This document shows positions 1 through 14,224 of a stretch of 64,000 bases of DNA, one piece after another; positions within the stretch are counted from its first letter, which is position 1, and every line of letters starts with the position of its first letter. The translations under genes and the position numbers were made by a program. Source of the stretch: Diacronema lutheri (taxonomy: Eukaryota > Haptophyta > Pavlovophyceae > Pavlovales > Pavlovaceae); the NCBI GenBank assembly GCA_019448385.1, contig JAGTXO010000031.1:64501-128500 (forward strand), in the 5' to 3' direction. Below the pieces are notes generated by a model. It had not been told where the DNA came from. It searched no databases and saw nothing but the letters and a program-made list of their open reading frames with translations.

Positions 1-2
1 CC

Positions 3-221
3 GGTGCCCACCCTCGTGCGCACGTTGCGGCTGGACGCGGTGGACGCAACGCGCCAGGCGCGGGCGAGCTCGCCGCGCAGCCCGCTGCAGCGCTCGCCGT
101 GCTCGAGGACGAGGCGGAGGACGAGGCGGAGGACGAGGCGGAGGACGAGGCGGAGGACGAGGCGGAGGACGAGGCGGAGGACGAGGCGGAGGACGAGGCT
201 GACGCGGCGGAGGCCGACGGA

Positions 222-254
<33 letters not shown>

Positions 255-2357
255 ACGGGCGCGGACGACGACGACGGGGCGGACGACGAGGCGGAGCGAT
301 TGCACGCGCTGAGCGCCGCGCTGCAGCTGCTCGAGGGCGAGGCGTACATGCACGAGCTGTCGCACTTCGAGGCGCAGCCGAGCAACTTCGCGCCCTTTTT
401 GCCACCCTCTTCGCACAGTGACTCAAGCAAGCCGTCCTCCTCCTCCTCCTCCGACGAGTTCACGCTGATGCAGCTCGAGGTGCACCGCCGTTACGCGGCG
501 CTTATGCACGAGCTGCTCTGCAAGCAGCTGCAGAGCGCGCACGCGTCCTTCGCCGCCTTCTCGCGCGCGCTCATCTGCGCCGCTTCGACACGCCGCTGCA
601 CCGAGCTGCGCTGGCGCTGCCTGCAGCGCATCGCCGCCGCCGACGACCTGCCCGCGTTCGCGGCGCTCATGCGCTCGCGCGCCCTTAGCGCCACGCCAGC
701 GCACGCGCGCGCGGATCAAGGCGACGCGAGCGGCGACGGCACGCACGGCAATGCGAGCGGCGCGCTGGCCGCCGACGCGCTGCGGCCGGCGCGCGCGCCG
801 GCGCACGCGGCCGCCGCTCGGCTGCTCGCGCGCGCCGCCGAGCCGGCGCGCGCGCTGACCGGAGTGGACGGTCCGGGAAGTGGTGGTCCGGGAAGTGGCG
901 GTCCGGGAAGTGGCGGTCCGGGAAGTGGCGGTCCAGAGAATGGCGGCGCGGATGGCGAGCTGCCGCTGCTGCAGCTCGCCGCGCCGCCGCGCGCGCGCGC
1001 GAGCGAGGCCGCTGCCGCCGCGCCCGCGCCGCCGCTCGGCCCCGTGGGCGGAGCGCTGCTCGACGGGTCGCTGCCCGCCGAACTGCTCAGCGGCGAGTGG
1101 GAGGCGCTCGACCTCAGCCCGAGCTGCTTCGGGCTTTCTGAGGCGCTGCAGCCCACGCCGCGCGTGCAGCCAAGCGCGCCGCGCGTGCAGGCGTGGTCCG
1201 ACAGCGGCGCCGACTCGGCCACGGCGGGCAGTAGCGGTGGCAGCTGCAGCGGCAGCGGCGGGCAGCGGGCGACGGCGGACGGCGGCGCGGCTGTCGGCGC
1301 CGCCGCCGCCGCCGTCGCCGCCGAGCTGCGCGCCGCCGACGGCACGCTGCCGCTGCCGCCGCCGTGGCGCGGCGGCGCGGCGGGCGGTCAAGCGGAGGAC
1401 GATCAGCAGCCCACTCCGCCATCGTGCGGCCAGCTCATCGGCGCGTCGTGGGGCGAGCCAATCATCTCCGAGTTTGGCGAGCGCATTGAGCGCGGCGCCG
1501 TCCTGGGGCATGGGGCGTCCTCCGTCGTGTACGCCGGGCGCGTGCTCGAGAGCGGCGCGACGCTCGCGGCCAAGATGTTTGTGGGCGCGAGCGGCCGCGG
1601 CGGCGGCTGGGGCGCGCTCGTCGCCGAGGCGCGCCTCGCGAGCGCGCTCGAGCACCCGCACGTGCTGCGCTACCTGGGCGTTGGCGAGCGCGGGCCCGAG
1701 CTGTATGTGCTGATGGAGCTGGCCGAAGGTGGCTCGGTGCGGCAGGAGCTCGACGAGTTGCGCGCGGCGCAGCCCGCGGCGCACCAGCCGGGCGCCGCCG
1801 CGCCGCCGCCGCCCGTCGGCATGCCGCTCGGCCGCGTGCGCGCCCTCGCGCGCCAGGCGCTGCTCGGCGTCGCGTTCCTGCACGCGCGCGGAGTCGTGCA
1901 CCGCGACATCAAGGGCGCCAACCTGCTCTTCCGCACGCGCGCACGCGACGAGCTGCTGCTCGGTGACTTTGGCTCGTCCACCGCGCTGCGCGGCCTCGAG
2001 CGCTCGTCACTGCACTCGCTGCACGGCACGCCATTCTGGATGGCGCCCGAGGTGATTTCCGGCAGCACCTACGGGAGGAAGGCGGATGTGTGGAGCGTGG
2101 GGTGCGCGGTGCTCGAGATGCTCACGGGCGCGCCGCCATGGTCGACCGCCGAGCGCAAGGGCATGGCGATCAACGTGTTCACCGTGATGTGCCGCATCGT
2201 GACTGCGGACGCGCCGCCCGACCTGCCCGACTGGCTGCCGGACGACGCGCGCTCCTTCTTGCTGCTCTGCTTCGCGCGCGACACGGCGCTCCGCCCGACC
2301 GCCGCCGAACTGCTCCAGCACGCCTTCACGCGGGGCGCGGCCCACGCGCGGCCGTGA
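3..2357 (+). CDS. STE11/MAPKKK-type protein kinase, 5' end outside the window
   Basis: The frame is open to the left edge and no ATG precedes the conserved part (the first apparent start is a GTG at 99), so the gene begins upstream of the window. Numbering from base 3, about 784 residues are visible. The first ~490 are low complexity: an EDEA acidic repeat, poly-Ser, and GPGSG repeats. A kinase domain fills ~491-777: glycine loop GHGASSVVYAG (~502), Lys524, HRD with catalytic Asp635, DFG Asp655, and a GTPFWMAPEV activation segment. The HRDIKGANLL loop and the MAPEV-DVWSVGC pattern are typical of MAP kinase kinase kinases of the STE11/NPK1 type. That family phosphorylates MAPKKs in cytosolic cascades. 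The substrate cannot be told from sequence. Kinase identity is firm; the subfamily is inferred. Confidence 0.88.
105..200 (+). repeat. 12-bp tandem repeat encoding EDEA
   Basis: About eight near-perfect copies of GAGGCGGAGGAC lie inside the kinase reading frame and give an acidic Glu-Asp-Glu-Ala run. The unit is a multiple of three, so length change would keep the frame. Confidence 0.9.
865..945 (+). repeat. 15-bp repeat encoding GPGSG
   Basis: Five units of the form GGTCCGGGAAGTGGC, the last one diverged, encode Gly-Pro-Gly-Ser-Gly in the linker of the kinase gene. Confidence 0.85.
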
Positions 2358-2653
2358 CTCGTCCCTCGTCTGCGCGTCTTTCCCATCTCGTCACTCGTCA
2401 CTCGTCTGTGAGACTGTGACGCAGAGTGCGCATAGCTGCCTAATCAGCAGTGGGGGTATTCTGTGCTCAAAACTCAAAAGGTGGAATCGAGCGCGTGGGC
2501 AGTGCCTTCATCACCACCTACACTCGGCCCGACACTTTCAATGTGCACGTGCCCGTGCATCCGGACACGTCGTCATACTCATCCGCCGCTGTGCCACAGT
2601 CGCCGCTCACGGTCGCCGCTGACGGTTGCACGTCAAACTCATTCGCCGCATGG

Positions 2654-4306
2654 TCAGCCAACGGCGCGATCTGCCTCCGACCCACCCTCACCCGCGCTGG
2701 CAGAGGCAGCGTCCTCCGCGGCGAAGCGCCGGCATCCTGCCTTGTGCACGGGCCACATGCGCTGCACGCACTCGGCGCCGCAAAACTTGGCCACGCGGCA
2801 CTTGCTGCACAGCTTGAGCTTCTTGGTCTGGCCGCAGCCGATGCAGCACGCACGCACAACCTCGCGCTTGCCTGCATGCTCGCCAAGCAGCACGAGCGCA
2901 GCCTCGCTTTGAGCCGTGTCCTTGCGCTGCTGGGCGGCGCGCGCAAGGAGAAGCGCGCCTTCGCGCTGCTGCGTGGGCTCGCCACAAGCGCCAGGGTCGG
3001 TGGTGACATCGGTGGTGACGAGCGTCTTGCCGAGGTGAACGGTGACTGGCATATTCCCTTGACAGGCGGCGAGGCGGTAGAGGCGCACGGCCTCAGCCCA
3101 GTCCTGCGGCACGCCCACGCCCCTCTCGTAGCAGAGGCCCAGGGCGAACTGCGCGGCGGCATGCTTCTGCTCGGCGGCGAGGCGGAAGAGGCGCACGGCC
3201 TCCGCCCGGTCCTGCGGCACGCCCTCGCCCCTCTCGTAGCAGATGCCCAGGCTGAACTGCGCGTGGGCATCCTTCTGCTCGGCGGCGAGACGGTAGAGGC
3301 GCACGGCCTCCGCCCGGTCCTGCGGCACGCCCTCGCCCCTCTCGTAGCAGATGCCCAGGCTGAACTGCGCGTGGGCATCCTTCTGCTCGGCGGCGAGACG
3401 GTAGAGGCGCACGGCCTCCGCCCGGTCCTGCGGCACGCCTTCGCCCCGAAAGTAGCAGATGCCCAGGTTGCACTGCGCGGCGGCATGCTTCTGCTCGGCG
3501 GCGAGGCGATAGAGGCGCACGGCCTCCGCCCGGTCCTGCGGCACGCCCTCGCCCCTAAAGTAGCAGAAGCCCAGGTTGCACTGCGCGGCGGCATGCTTCT
3601 GCTCGGCGGCGAGGCGGAAGAGGCGCACGGCCTCCGCCCGGTCCTGCGGCACGCCCTCGCCCCTCTCGTAGCAGAAGCCCAGCTTGCTTTGCGCAACGGC
3701 ATGCTTCTGCTCGGCGGCGAGGCGAAAGAGGCGCACGGCCTCCGCCCGGTCCTGCGGCACGCCCTCGCCTCTCTCGTAGCAGATGGCCAGGCTGCACTGC
3801 GCGGCGGCATGCTTCTGCTCGGCGGCGAGGCGGTAGAGGCGCACGGCCTCCGCCCAGTCCTGCGGCACGCCCTCGCCCCGAAAGTAGCAGATGCCCAGGT
3901 TGCACTGCGCGGCGGCATGCTTCTGCTCGGCGGCGAGGCGGTAGAGGCGCACGGCCTCCGCCCGGTCCTGCGGCACGCCCACGCCCTTGCAGTAGCAAAT
4001 GCCCAGGCTGCACTGCGCGGAGGCATGCTTCTGCTCGGCGGCGAGGCGGTAGAGGCGCACGGCCTCCGCCCGGTCCTGCGGCACGCCCTTGCCGTTATAG
4101 TAGCAGTCACCCAGTCTGAACTGCGCGTCGGCGTGCCTCTGCTCGGCAAGGCGCAAGTGGCGCACGGCCGCCGCCGGATCCTGCGGCACGCCCTCGCCTC
4201 GCACGTGGCGGTGGAACCGCGCCTCCGATTTCGCCCTCGCCATCCCTCCCGCCAAGCGTCCGGAGGCCTTTTGGGCTGCGACTACAGTAGCACCCAACGT
4301 GACCAT
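2654..4306 (-). CDS. Sel1-repeat protein with C-terminal MYND zinc finger
   Basis: About 550 residues. Eleven Sel1-like repeats (~35-430), each 36 residues with the core [20 protein letters not shown] and an AAAQ(C/F)xLGICY helix, form a TPR-like solenoid used for protein-protein contact. A MYND finger follows (~486-524): C-x2-C, C-x2-C, C-x3-C and H-x3-C ligands are all present. Sel1+MYND proteins are common in algae and act as adaptors; the partner here is unknown. The start is taken as ATG at 4306; ATG at 4243 is an alternative. The frame continues upstream to 5068 but has no conserved content there and overlaps the divergent dehydratase. The repeats are almost identical at DNA level, a sign of recent expansion or gene conversion. 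The gene is convergent with the kinase gene. Confidence 0.87.
   Translation of the reverse strand: MVTLGATVVAAQKASGRLAGGMARAKSEARFHRHVRGEGVPQDPAAAVRHLRLAEQRHADAQFRLGDCYYNGKGVPQDRAEAVRLYRLAAEQKHASAQCSLGICYCKGVGVPQDRAEAVRLYRLAAEQKHAAAQCNLGICYFRGEGVPQDWAEAVRLYRLAAEQKHAAAQCSLAICYERGEGVPQDRAEAVRLFRLAAEQKHAVAQSKLGFCYERGEGVPQDRAEAVRLFRLAAEQKHAAAQCNLGFCYFRGEGVPQDRAEAVRLYRLAAEQKHAAAQCNLGICYFRGEGVPQDRAEAVRLYRLAAEQKDAHAQFSLGICYERGEGVPQDRAEAVRLYRLAAEQKDAHAQFSLGICYERGEGVPQDRAEAVRLFRLAAEQKHAAAQFALGLCYERGVGVPQDWAEAVRLYRLAACQGNMPVTVHLGKTLVTTDVTTDPGACGEPTQQREGALLLARAAQQRKDTAQSEAALVLLGEHAGKREVVRACCIGCGQTKKLKLCSKCRVAKFCGAECVQRMWPVHKAGCRRFAAEDAASASAGEGGSEADRAVG
3063..4210 (-). repeat. 108-bp tandem repeat array (Sel1 units)
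   Basis: About 10-11 consecutive units of 108 bp encode the Sel1 repeats. Adjacent units (for example those around 3190-3300 and 3300-3410) are nearly identical, including silent positions. The differences sit mostly in the short CYxxG loop (ERG, FRG, CKG, YNG). Confidence 0.9.
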
Positions 4307-4777
4307 TTCCGAACCGCATATTGCGGAACCGAGTTCCGGTTCAGCATCGGTTCGCGGCAGGTGTACGGTACGATCGCGCGGGCGCGCAGCGGGGCGGGCG
4401 CGGGCGGCGACGAGGGCCAGGCCGGCAGTGCGGGCGTCTCGCGCGCGTGTGGTGCAGCATCGCGCTGCGCCACTTGCGCGCGCCCATGCCTTCGCCGGGC
4501 GCGCGGCCACACGCGTCCGCAGGGCGCGGGCGCCGCGCAACGTGCGCGAAATCGCGCGCGCGGACGGCGCGCACGTCGCGCACCGTCGCGGTGCACACCA
4601 CGCCGCCGCGCGCGGTGTGGCAACACGCGCGCTGACGCGCGCCGCTCCCCGCGCGACCTCGCTGGTTGCCTCCTCCGCGAATCTCTGCGGAATGGCCCTC
4701 GCCCGCGCGCGGTCCCCTCCTCGCCCCGGGCGCGCGCCCTTCGCCTCCTTCCAGCAGGTCGGGCAGCGCACGAGCCG
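4307..4777. other. Divergent intergenic region
   Basis: 471 bp between the starts of the Sel1/MYND gene (-) and the dehydratase (+). It must hold both promoters. A small CCGCA-TAT-TGCGG palindrome lies at 4315-4327, just outside the Sel1/MYND start. The rest is GC-rich with no convincing coding signal or TATA element. Confidence 0.5.
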
Positions 4778-7224
<2,447 letters not shown>

Positions 7225-7511
7225 GGCGCACAGTGGCCGCAGCCAAGGGCGGCGGTCAATAGGCGGCGCACGCGGTGACCGTGGGGCGGGGGGGGACGCG
7301 CGGCGCCTCGTCGTCTGCCCTCGCCCGCCTCTGCCGCTCAGCACTCGACGCAGTTTCGCCAAGGCTTCCACCAACAGCGAGCATTGCAATGACATAGTGT
7401 CATGCACTTGTGCTCGCAAAAGTTGACAACCTTACGTAAAGCCACCGGGCACCACGCCATCCGGCCGCGCTCGGCGTGGCCAGGCGCGCGCCTGGCGCGC
7501 GCGGCGGGCCC

Positions 7512-9092
7512 TCAGCCCGGCGGCTCGCCCTCCGCCGCCGGCTCGGCCCCCGCGTGTGCCGCGGTGAAGAAGGCGTGCAGCTGCGCCGACAGCTTGCGCC
7601 GCTTCTTGCCCGGCTCGAGCGCGTCCGCCGCAAAATCGACGCCGCCATGCGCGAGCGCGCGCATCAGCTCGCGCGGGCAGTGCCAGCCGTTGTCAAGGAG
7701 CGCCTGCACCGCCCCCTCGCGCATCCCCACGACGTGCAATAGCATCTGGCCCCACACGCCGCTCACGCGCCTCGGCGGCCGCGCCGCGAGCGCGAGCTGC
7801 TCCCACGAGAGCACGCCGACGGTGCGCAGCACATCGCGCACGCACCGGCCGCTGTGCGCGTCAAGCACGGCGCGCGTGACGAGCTGCAGGTAACCGTACG
7901 TGCCGAGCAGCGAGCTGGAGGACGCGAGGTGAAAGCCGTGCGCCACTTGCAGCTCGGCGAGCTCGAGACGCAGCCGATGCGCGTCGCGCGCGTCGACGGA
8001 CCGCTCAAGCGACCCCTCGACGAGGTAGGTGAGGTGGGGCAGCCCGCACCGCGCCATCCCCGCCAGCTGGCTGCGCCACCGCTTGCCGCGCTGCGGCGGC
8101 GGCGCGGCGTGCGCGCGGAGGGGGCGAACGGTGGCGGCAGCCGTTGGGCGCGCGCGCGGGCGGGTCGCGCACCGCGCGCGCGCACGGGCGGGTCGCACCT
8201 GCTTTGCAATGGTGCACACCAAGTCGTGCACTGCCTTCCTCTCGACAAGCCGTCCGAGGATGAGCGCAGGATGGCGGCCTGTGGTGCGCGATCGCGAGCA
8301 CATGCCCGCGCGCTCGAACGCGACCGCGTATCGCTCGCGCACCGTCGCGCCCCACGCGAAGTCGCCGACTGGCAACTCGTGCTTGGCGACCAGCACGTCG
8401 CCCAGCCCGACGCCGGACGAACTCGCCGGCGCGCGCTCGGCCCGCGCCGCCGCGGCGAATCGCTCGCGCAGCGCGGCGCAGATTGCCATCGCGTTGTACC
8501 CGTCGTGCGAGCGCTTCTCGCGGCAGTCGACGACGAGCGTCGGCTGGAAGACCTCCCACAGGGGCAGCGCGCACGCCTCGGCGCCCAGCTGCTCGAGCGC
8601 CGCCTCAAGTTGCGCGCACGGCGGCGTAACGGGTGCTGCGCCCTCGTCCGCGTCGCGCCGCGCCGCCGCGCGGGGGCGCGGCGGCGCCGCCTGCGGCGGC
8701 GCTGCCTGCGGCGGCGGCGGAGGCGCGGCCGCGCCGCCGCCGCCGCTCGGCGCGCGCCCCACAGGCGGCGCACGATGCGCTCGCGGCTGCGGTGGCGGCG
8801 GCGTTGCCTGCGGCGGCTGTTGAGGCTGCGGTGGCGGCGGCGCTGCAGGCTGCGGCGGCGGCGGTTGCCCAACGATCGAGCTGCCGTCGTCGTCGCTCGA
8901 ATCGTCGAGGCTGATCGGATCAGAGGCGCACCCAACGCTCCGCGCCACGCCGCGCGCGCCGCCACCGGCGCTGGCCGCGTTCGCCGGCGCCGGCGCGCAG
9001 TCCGGTGGCGGCTGCACGCGCGTACCGGACCGGCCGTGTGGCGCCGCTCCGCCCGCCGCGCGTGGCAGCGGCGGCGGCGGTGGCGGCGGCGC

Positions 9093-9128
<36 letters not shown>

Positions 9129-10628
9129 ATCGGTGGCGGGCGTGCGACCGCGCGACGGCGCGGGCCTCGCGCGCGGCCCCTCGCCGCCGCCCGCAGCGTC
9201 GCGCAAGCCGCCGCAGCGTTGGCACGCTGCCTCCTCGCCCGGCACGCTCGCGCCGCACGTGCCGCACGCCCACGTGCGCCCGCCGCCACGGCCGCGCGCC
9301 GCGCCGGCGGCACCCCGGCACGCACCGCATTGGTCGCACGCGTCGCCCGTATCGCCGCCCATGTGCGCGCGGCAAGCGCCGCACTGCCAGCCGCGTCCGC
9401 GCGCGCGCGCGCGTCCGCGCCCGCGTCCACCGCCGCCGCGCGCGCGCGCGGACGCGGCCGGTGGCGGCGGCGGCTGCGACGGCGCCGACGGCGGCGGCGG
9501 CGGGCGCGGCGGCGGCGCGCCCGGCGCGCGCGTGCTGCCGCCCTCAAAGTCGACGTGCGTCGCCTCGTACCCGTCGCGCTGCTTGGCCGCTGCAAACGTC
9601 GCGCACGCCTTGCGCGCGGCATCGATGGAGGGCGCGTCGAGAATCTTCTCGTCCCACCCGCCGCTCCCTAGCCGACCCCACTGCCTGCGCGTGAGGGCCC
9701 CGCCGCCCTGCAGCTCGGCGAGTTCAATACGCCACCATCGACGGTCGTCGCGCTCCTCGTAACGGCCAAAGCTCTCGTGCCTGCCCAGCGGGTCGCGCAG
9801 CGCCGCCTCCCACCGCAGCGCGTCGTGCAGCCGCGCCGCGACGACGGCGCCGACAAACTTGATCGCCGACGCGTCCGCGCCGCTCGCGATCTGATGCGGG
9901 TGCGCCTCGATCACTTTGGCGGCGCGCATGTAGCCGCTCAACGAGTGCGAGGTGTACCCTCCGGGCGCACTTGACTCGTGCTCCAAATACGTGCACAGCG
10001 CGCGCAGGCGCTCGCCGAGCCATTGGTTCGGCCGCGGCGCGCGCGGCGCGGCGCGCGGCGCGGCGCGCGGCGCGGCGCGCGGCGCGGCGCGCGGCGCGCC
10101 CGCGTCCGCGCGCGACGGTGACGCGCCGCCTTCCGAGCCGCTCGCACGCGTGCCGGGCGCGGCGCCCGCCCCGTTGGTGGACGCGTGGCCGGCGGATGGC
10201 GCGGCCGGCCGCGCGTGCGGCGGCGGCGGCGCGCGCGGCGGCGCGCGCGGAGGCCGCGGCGCGGCCGCGCTGAGCGCATCGAACGCGTCCTTTAGGCGGA
10301 CAAAGGCCTCGGCGGCCTTGGGGTGGTTGGTCTTGTCCGGATGGACGAGCAGCGAAAGCTGCTTCCACGCCCTGCGCACCTCCTCGTCCGTCGCGCCCTC
10401 CTCGAGGCCGAGGACGGCGAGCGGGCCGCGCGTCTCGTAGGCCACGCGCCGTATCGTCTGCTTCTGCTCGATCTCGCGGGCGAGCTTGTCGCGCATGTCG
10501 AGCGCGGCGCGATTGGGCGGATCGCGCCGGAGCACCGCGTCCAGGTAGAAGAGCGCCTTGGCCGGATTGTCCGCGCACGCGTCGACGGCCTTTTGGAGCA
10601 GGTCGTTCAACGCCGGGGCCGCGGCCAT
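7512..10628 (-). CDS. MUS81/XPF-family structure-specific nuclease fused to J, HhH, WGR and zinc-ribbon modules
   Basis: About 1,002 residues after removal of one 108-bp intron (8091-8198; donor CAG/GTGCGA, acceptor CCGCAG). Order: J-domain (~60-120, HPD at 96-98); MUS81/PolX-type helix-hairpin-helix (~201-280, SGYMRAAKVIEAHP); WGR domain (~295-361, RRQWGRLGSGGWDEK); two CxxC...CxxC zinc ribbons of RanBP2 type (~415-477); Pro/Ala-rich linker; ERCC4 nuclease with VVD701, VGD756F and E796RKxxxD802; and a C-terminal HhH region. MUS81 cuts branched DNA at stalled forks and recombination intermediates, with an EME partner. WGR is otherwise known from PARPs and nick sensing; a J-domain normally engages HSP70. 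No Met lies in the linkers between modules, so a separate downstream gene would lack a start codon. That supports one polypeptide. Transcript evidence would settle it. Confidence 0.85.
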
Positions 10629-11267
10629 GGCGCCAAACTTGGACGCGCCTCGCGCGCGAAAGGCGAAACGAGGGCACCCAGTTTTGAACCTGCCGGCGAG
10701 AGGGGCGTGCTGCCAAGGTCGTCGCGCTGACTTCGGATCCACGCTGCGCGCGCTCTTTCGCTCGCTCTGTGCGTCGCGCCTCGGCCCTGTGTACGCGCCT
10801 CTGCCGACTCGGCCGGAAGCGTCGCTGGTGTGAACCGCACGCCCGGCCCACGATGAAGTCGGCCTCTGCCGCCCTGAGACGAGGTGGGCCAGAGCCGCGG
10901 CTCCGCCTGTGCCGAGCAGATCGATGCCGGCGTGGTGGGCGAGGCGTCCACCCGACGGCGGGGACGCGTCAGCCTGCCGGTGGCGGCTGGCGCACTCGGT
11001 GTGTGCGGCGCGCTCAGGCGCGACTTGAGTACTTGACGGCGGCGGGAGCGCGGCACGCCCGCGCGAGTGCATGCACACCGAGTCGGGCCCTGACATCCTC
11101 AGGCTGCGTGCGAGTGGGTTGGCTACGTGCGCCCCTCCGTGCGCGCCTCTGTCTCGTCGCGCCCGCACCCCGCCCGACGTGCCCGACGGTCGGTGACTGC
11201 GCGAGTGGGGCGAGTCACGCGAGTCACGCGTCGCGCCACACTGGCCCGTGTTCCGTGGACGGCGACG
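10629..11267. other. Divergent intergenic region upstream of midasin
   Basis: 639 bp between the start codons of the MUS81-like gene (-) and midasin (+). It carries copy 1 of a dispersed 120-bp repeat (10704-10823). Otherwise no gene or TATA box is evident. Confidence 0.5.
10704..10823 (+). repeat. Dispersed 120-bp repeat, copy 1
   Basis: Aligns with 35251-35369 in the same orientation at roughly 80% identity by eye. Shared blocks include CTTTCGCT-GCTC, CGCCTCGGCCC-GTG-ACGC and GACTCG..AAGCGTC. It has no convincing coding potential. Confidence 0.75.
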
Positions 11268-13445
11268 ATGCCGACGATGCCCGCCGCGCACCGCGACGGC
11301 GCGCTTGACGTGCTCGACCCGACGCGCTGCTTCGACGCGGCGCGGCGCGCGCGCGGGCACGTGCTCGCGCTGCTCGAGCGCGCGCTCGCCCTTCCGGCCG
11401 CCACGGCCGACGGCGGCGTGCGCGCGCTCAGCGCCCTCTCGCTCCTTCTCCCGCTCTACCCGCAGCTGCGCGCACACGTCGCTGCCTTCCTCGCGCGCTC
11501 GGGCGCGCTCGATGCGGCCGCGCGCGTGGTGAGCCGCGCGCTTGAGCCCATGCCCGACGTTGCGCTCCGCACCGCCGCCGCACCGCGCGACGCGCCGCGC
11601 GCGCCGGGCGAGGCGGGCGCGCTCAGCGCGGCCGTCGACACGCTGCTCTCCGCCCTCCGCCTCCTCCTCGCGCACCCGCGCGCGGAGAGCGCCGAGCCGG
11701 CGCTCGCGCCCGGCAGCGCGTGGGAGGATGTCTTGCACCCGCCGCTCGCCGCCGCCGCCACCGCCGCCGCTGCGCGCGCCGCCCCCCGCGCCCCGCAACC
11801 CGATCCGGACATGGACGGGTCGCGGCCGCTCGTGCGCCGGCCGTCGCGCTCGGCCGACGGCGCGCGCGGCGCGCGCGGCGCGCGCGGCGTGGAGTGCGAG
11901 GCGGTGGTCCTCGCCGTCGGCGCGCGCGCCGGCGCCGCCGCCGCGCGCGGCCTCCTCGTCGCCCTCGCCGTCGAGTGCCTCGCCGCACTGCACGCGCTGA
12001 GCGCGACACAGGCCGAGGCGGCGCGCTGCGCGTGGCTCCCACCCGAGCCGGCCGTGCGCGCGGCCGTGCGAGCGGGCACCCTCGAGCTGGTCGGCGCGAC
12101 GCGCGCGCAGCTGCGCGTCGAGGCGGCGCGCGCGCTCTACGGCTCGCGCGCCGCGCTCCGCGGGATGGTGGCCGGCCGCGCGGCGGCCGGGCCACCGGAC
12201 GCGCCGACGCCGCGCAGCCGCGCAGGCGCGCGGCCGGCCGCGCGCGCCGAGCGCGCGCGCAAGCGACAGCGGCGCGGCGCGCGCGGCGAGGCGGAGGCGG
12301 GCGCGGCGTCCGCGCGCGCGGAGGGCGCCGCCTCGTCCGATGGCGCCTCGTCCGACACGTCCGACTCGTCCGACTGCGATGGCATATCGGACGGCGTATC
12401 GGACGGCGCATCGGACGGCGCATCGGACGGCGTATCGGACGGCGCATCGGACGGCGGCGGCAGCGCCGACGAGCGCGCGGCGCGCGCGCCAGCGCTGGCG
12501 CGCGTCGGCCAAACGCACGTCGACGTGTGCGGCGTGGAGGTGGCGCTCGAGTGGGGGCCCGAGCCCGCCGAGCCGCCGCCGCCGCCGCCGCCGCCGCTCG
12601 ACGGCCTCGGGCCCGCCGACGTTGGCGCCGCGGCGGCCGCTGCCGCAGCGCGCGATGGCGGCGCGAGCGCGAGCTGCGGGCTTGTGCCCACCGCCGAGAC
12701 GGAGGCAGCGCTTGCGCTGCTCGCGCACGCGCTCGGCTGCCCGCACCGCCGCCCGGTGCTGTTGCGCGGCCCGCCGGGCAGCGGCAAGTCAAGTCTCGTC
12801 GCTGAGCTCGCTCGCCGCCTTGGCTACGGTCGCCTGCTCTGCAGCACGCAGCTCGATCGCGCCGTCGACGGGCGGTCGCTTATCGGCATGCACGTCGCGA
12901 CGGGCGTGCCTGGCGAGTTTGGATGGCAGCCGGGCGTGCTGACGGCAACGGTGCGCAGGGGCGCATGGCTCCTCCTCGAGGATTGCGCGCCCGATGCCGC
13001 CGCCACCGCCACCGCGGGCGACCTCGGCTTCGGCGCCGACGTGGCGGCGCTCTTCGCCGCCGTGTGCGAGTCGCGCAGGCTGCCGCTCCCCGACGCCGCC
13101 GACGCCGCGCCGCGCGGCGGCGCGGGCGCACACGACGGCGCGCGCGACGGCGCGATGTCCGAGGCCGTGCCCGCGCGCTTCCGCCTGTGGGCGACCGCAA
13201 CCGACTGGGCGCCGCCACGCGCGCCCACCCCGGCGCCGTCGCGTGCGCTGCTGCGCGGCGCGGCGCGCGCCGCCGCGGCCGCGCGTGCGGCGCGCGAGCC
13301 GCCGCGCGCCGCGCCCGCGCGCGCGCGCCCGCAGCTGGTCGCCGGGCCGCGCCCATGGCGCGTCGTCGAGCTGCCCCCGCTCACCTACCGCGCAGCAGCC
13401 GCCATCTTGCGCGCGCGCTTCCCGCTCCTCCCGCGCGGCGCGGAT

Positions 13446-13476
<31 letters not shown>

Positions 13477-14177
13477 GCGGCGGCGCCGAGCGCGTGCTGC
13501 TGCGCGCGCTGCGCGCGTACGCCGCGGCGCTCGCCGAGCTGGGCGCGACGCCGGCTGAGGGCGCGGCGGCGACGGCGGCTAGCGGCGGCGGTGGCGGGGA
13601 TGGCGACGGCGACGACGGCTGGCTCGACGAGCCGACCGCTCACGCCGGCCTGAGCGCCGCGCTCGGCGCGCGCGCCGCAGTCGCCGCCGCGCGCGTCGCG
13701 CGCGACGGCGTCGGCGGCGTCGGCGGCGTCGGAGGCGTCGACGGCGTCGACGGCGAGGGCGAGGGCGAGGGCGAGGGTGCCGTGTTGGCCGCGGCGGAGG
13801 CAGGCGGCGGGCTCGCCACAGGCCTCTCGTGGTTCCGTCCCGTCTCCGCCTCCGATGCTTTCCGCTGGGCGCGCCGCCTCGACGCGCAGCTGCGCTCGCG
13901 CACGGCGCCGCCTCCGCCCGCGCACTCGCAGCTCTTCGCCGACCTCGCCTTTGTCGAGGGCTTCGAGCTGCTCTGCGCGCCCCTCCGCTCCGTGCCGTTG
14001 CAAGCGGCGCTCGGAGCGGCGCTTGCGCGCGCGTGCGGCCTTGACGGCGCGCGCGGCGCCTCGCACGCGCGACACCACCGCCCCGAGCTGCACGTGCAGC
14101 CGCCGTTAGCGCAGCGGCCGCCGCCCTTGTCCCAGCCGGCCGCGCTCGCGGCCGCGCCGGCGGGCGGCAGTGGTGGC

Positions 14178-14224
<47 letters not shown>

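Noticed and set aside
99-101. GTG as start of the kinase gene, and GTG at 11127 for midasin
   Set aside because: Nuclear eukaryotic genes normally use ATG. The kinase frame stays open to the window edge, and midasin has an ATG at 11268.
105-200. CRISPR-like array from evenly spaced repeats
   Set aside because: The units are contiguous coding repeats without spacers, in eukaryotic DNA.
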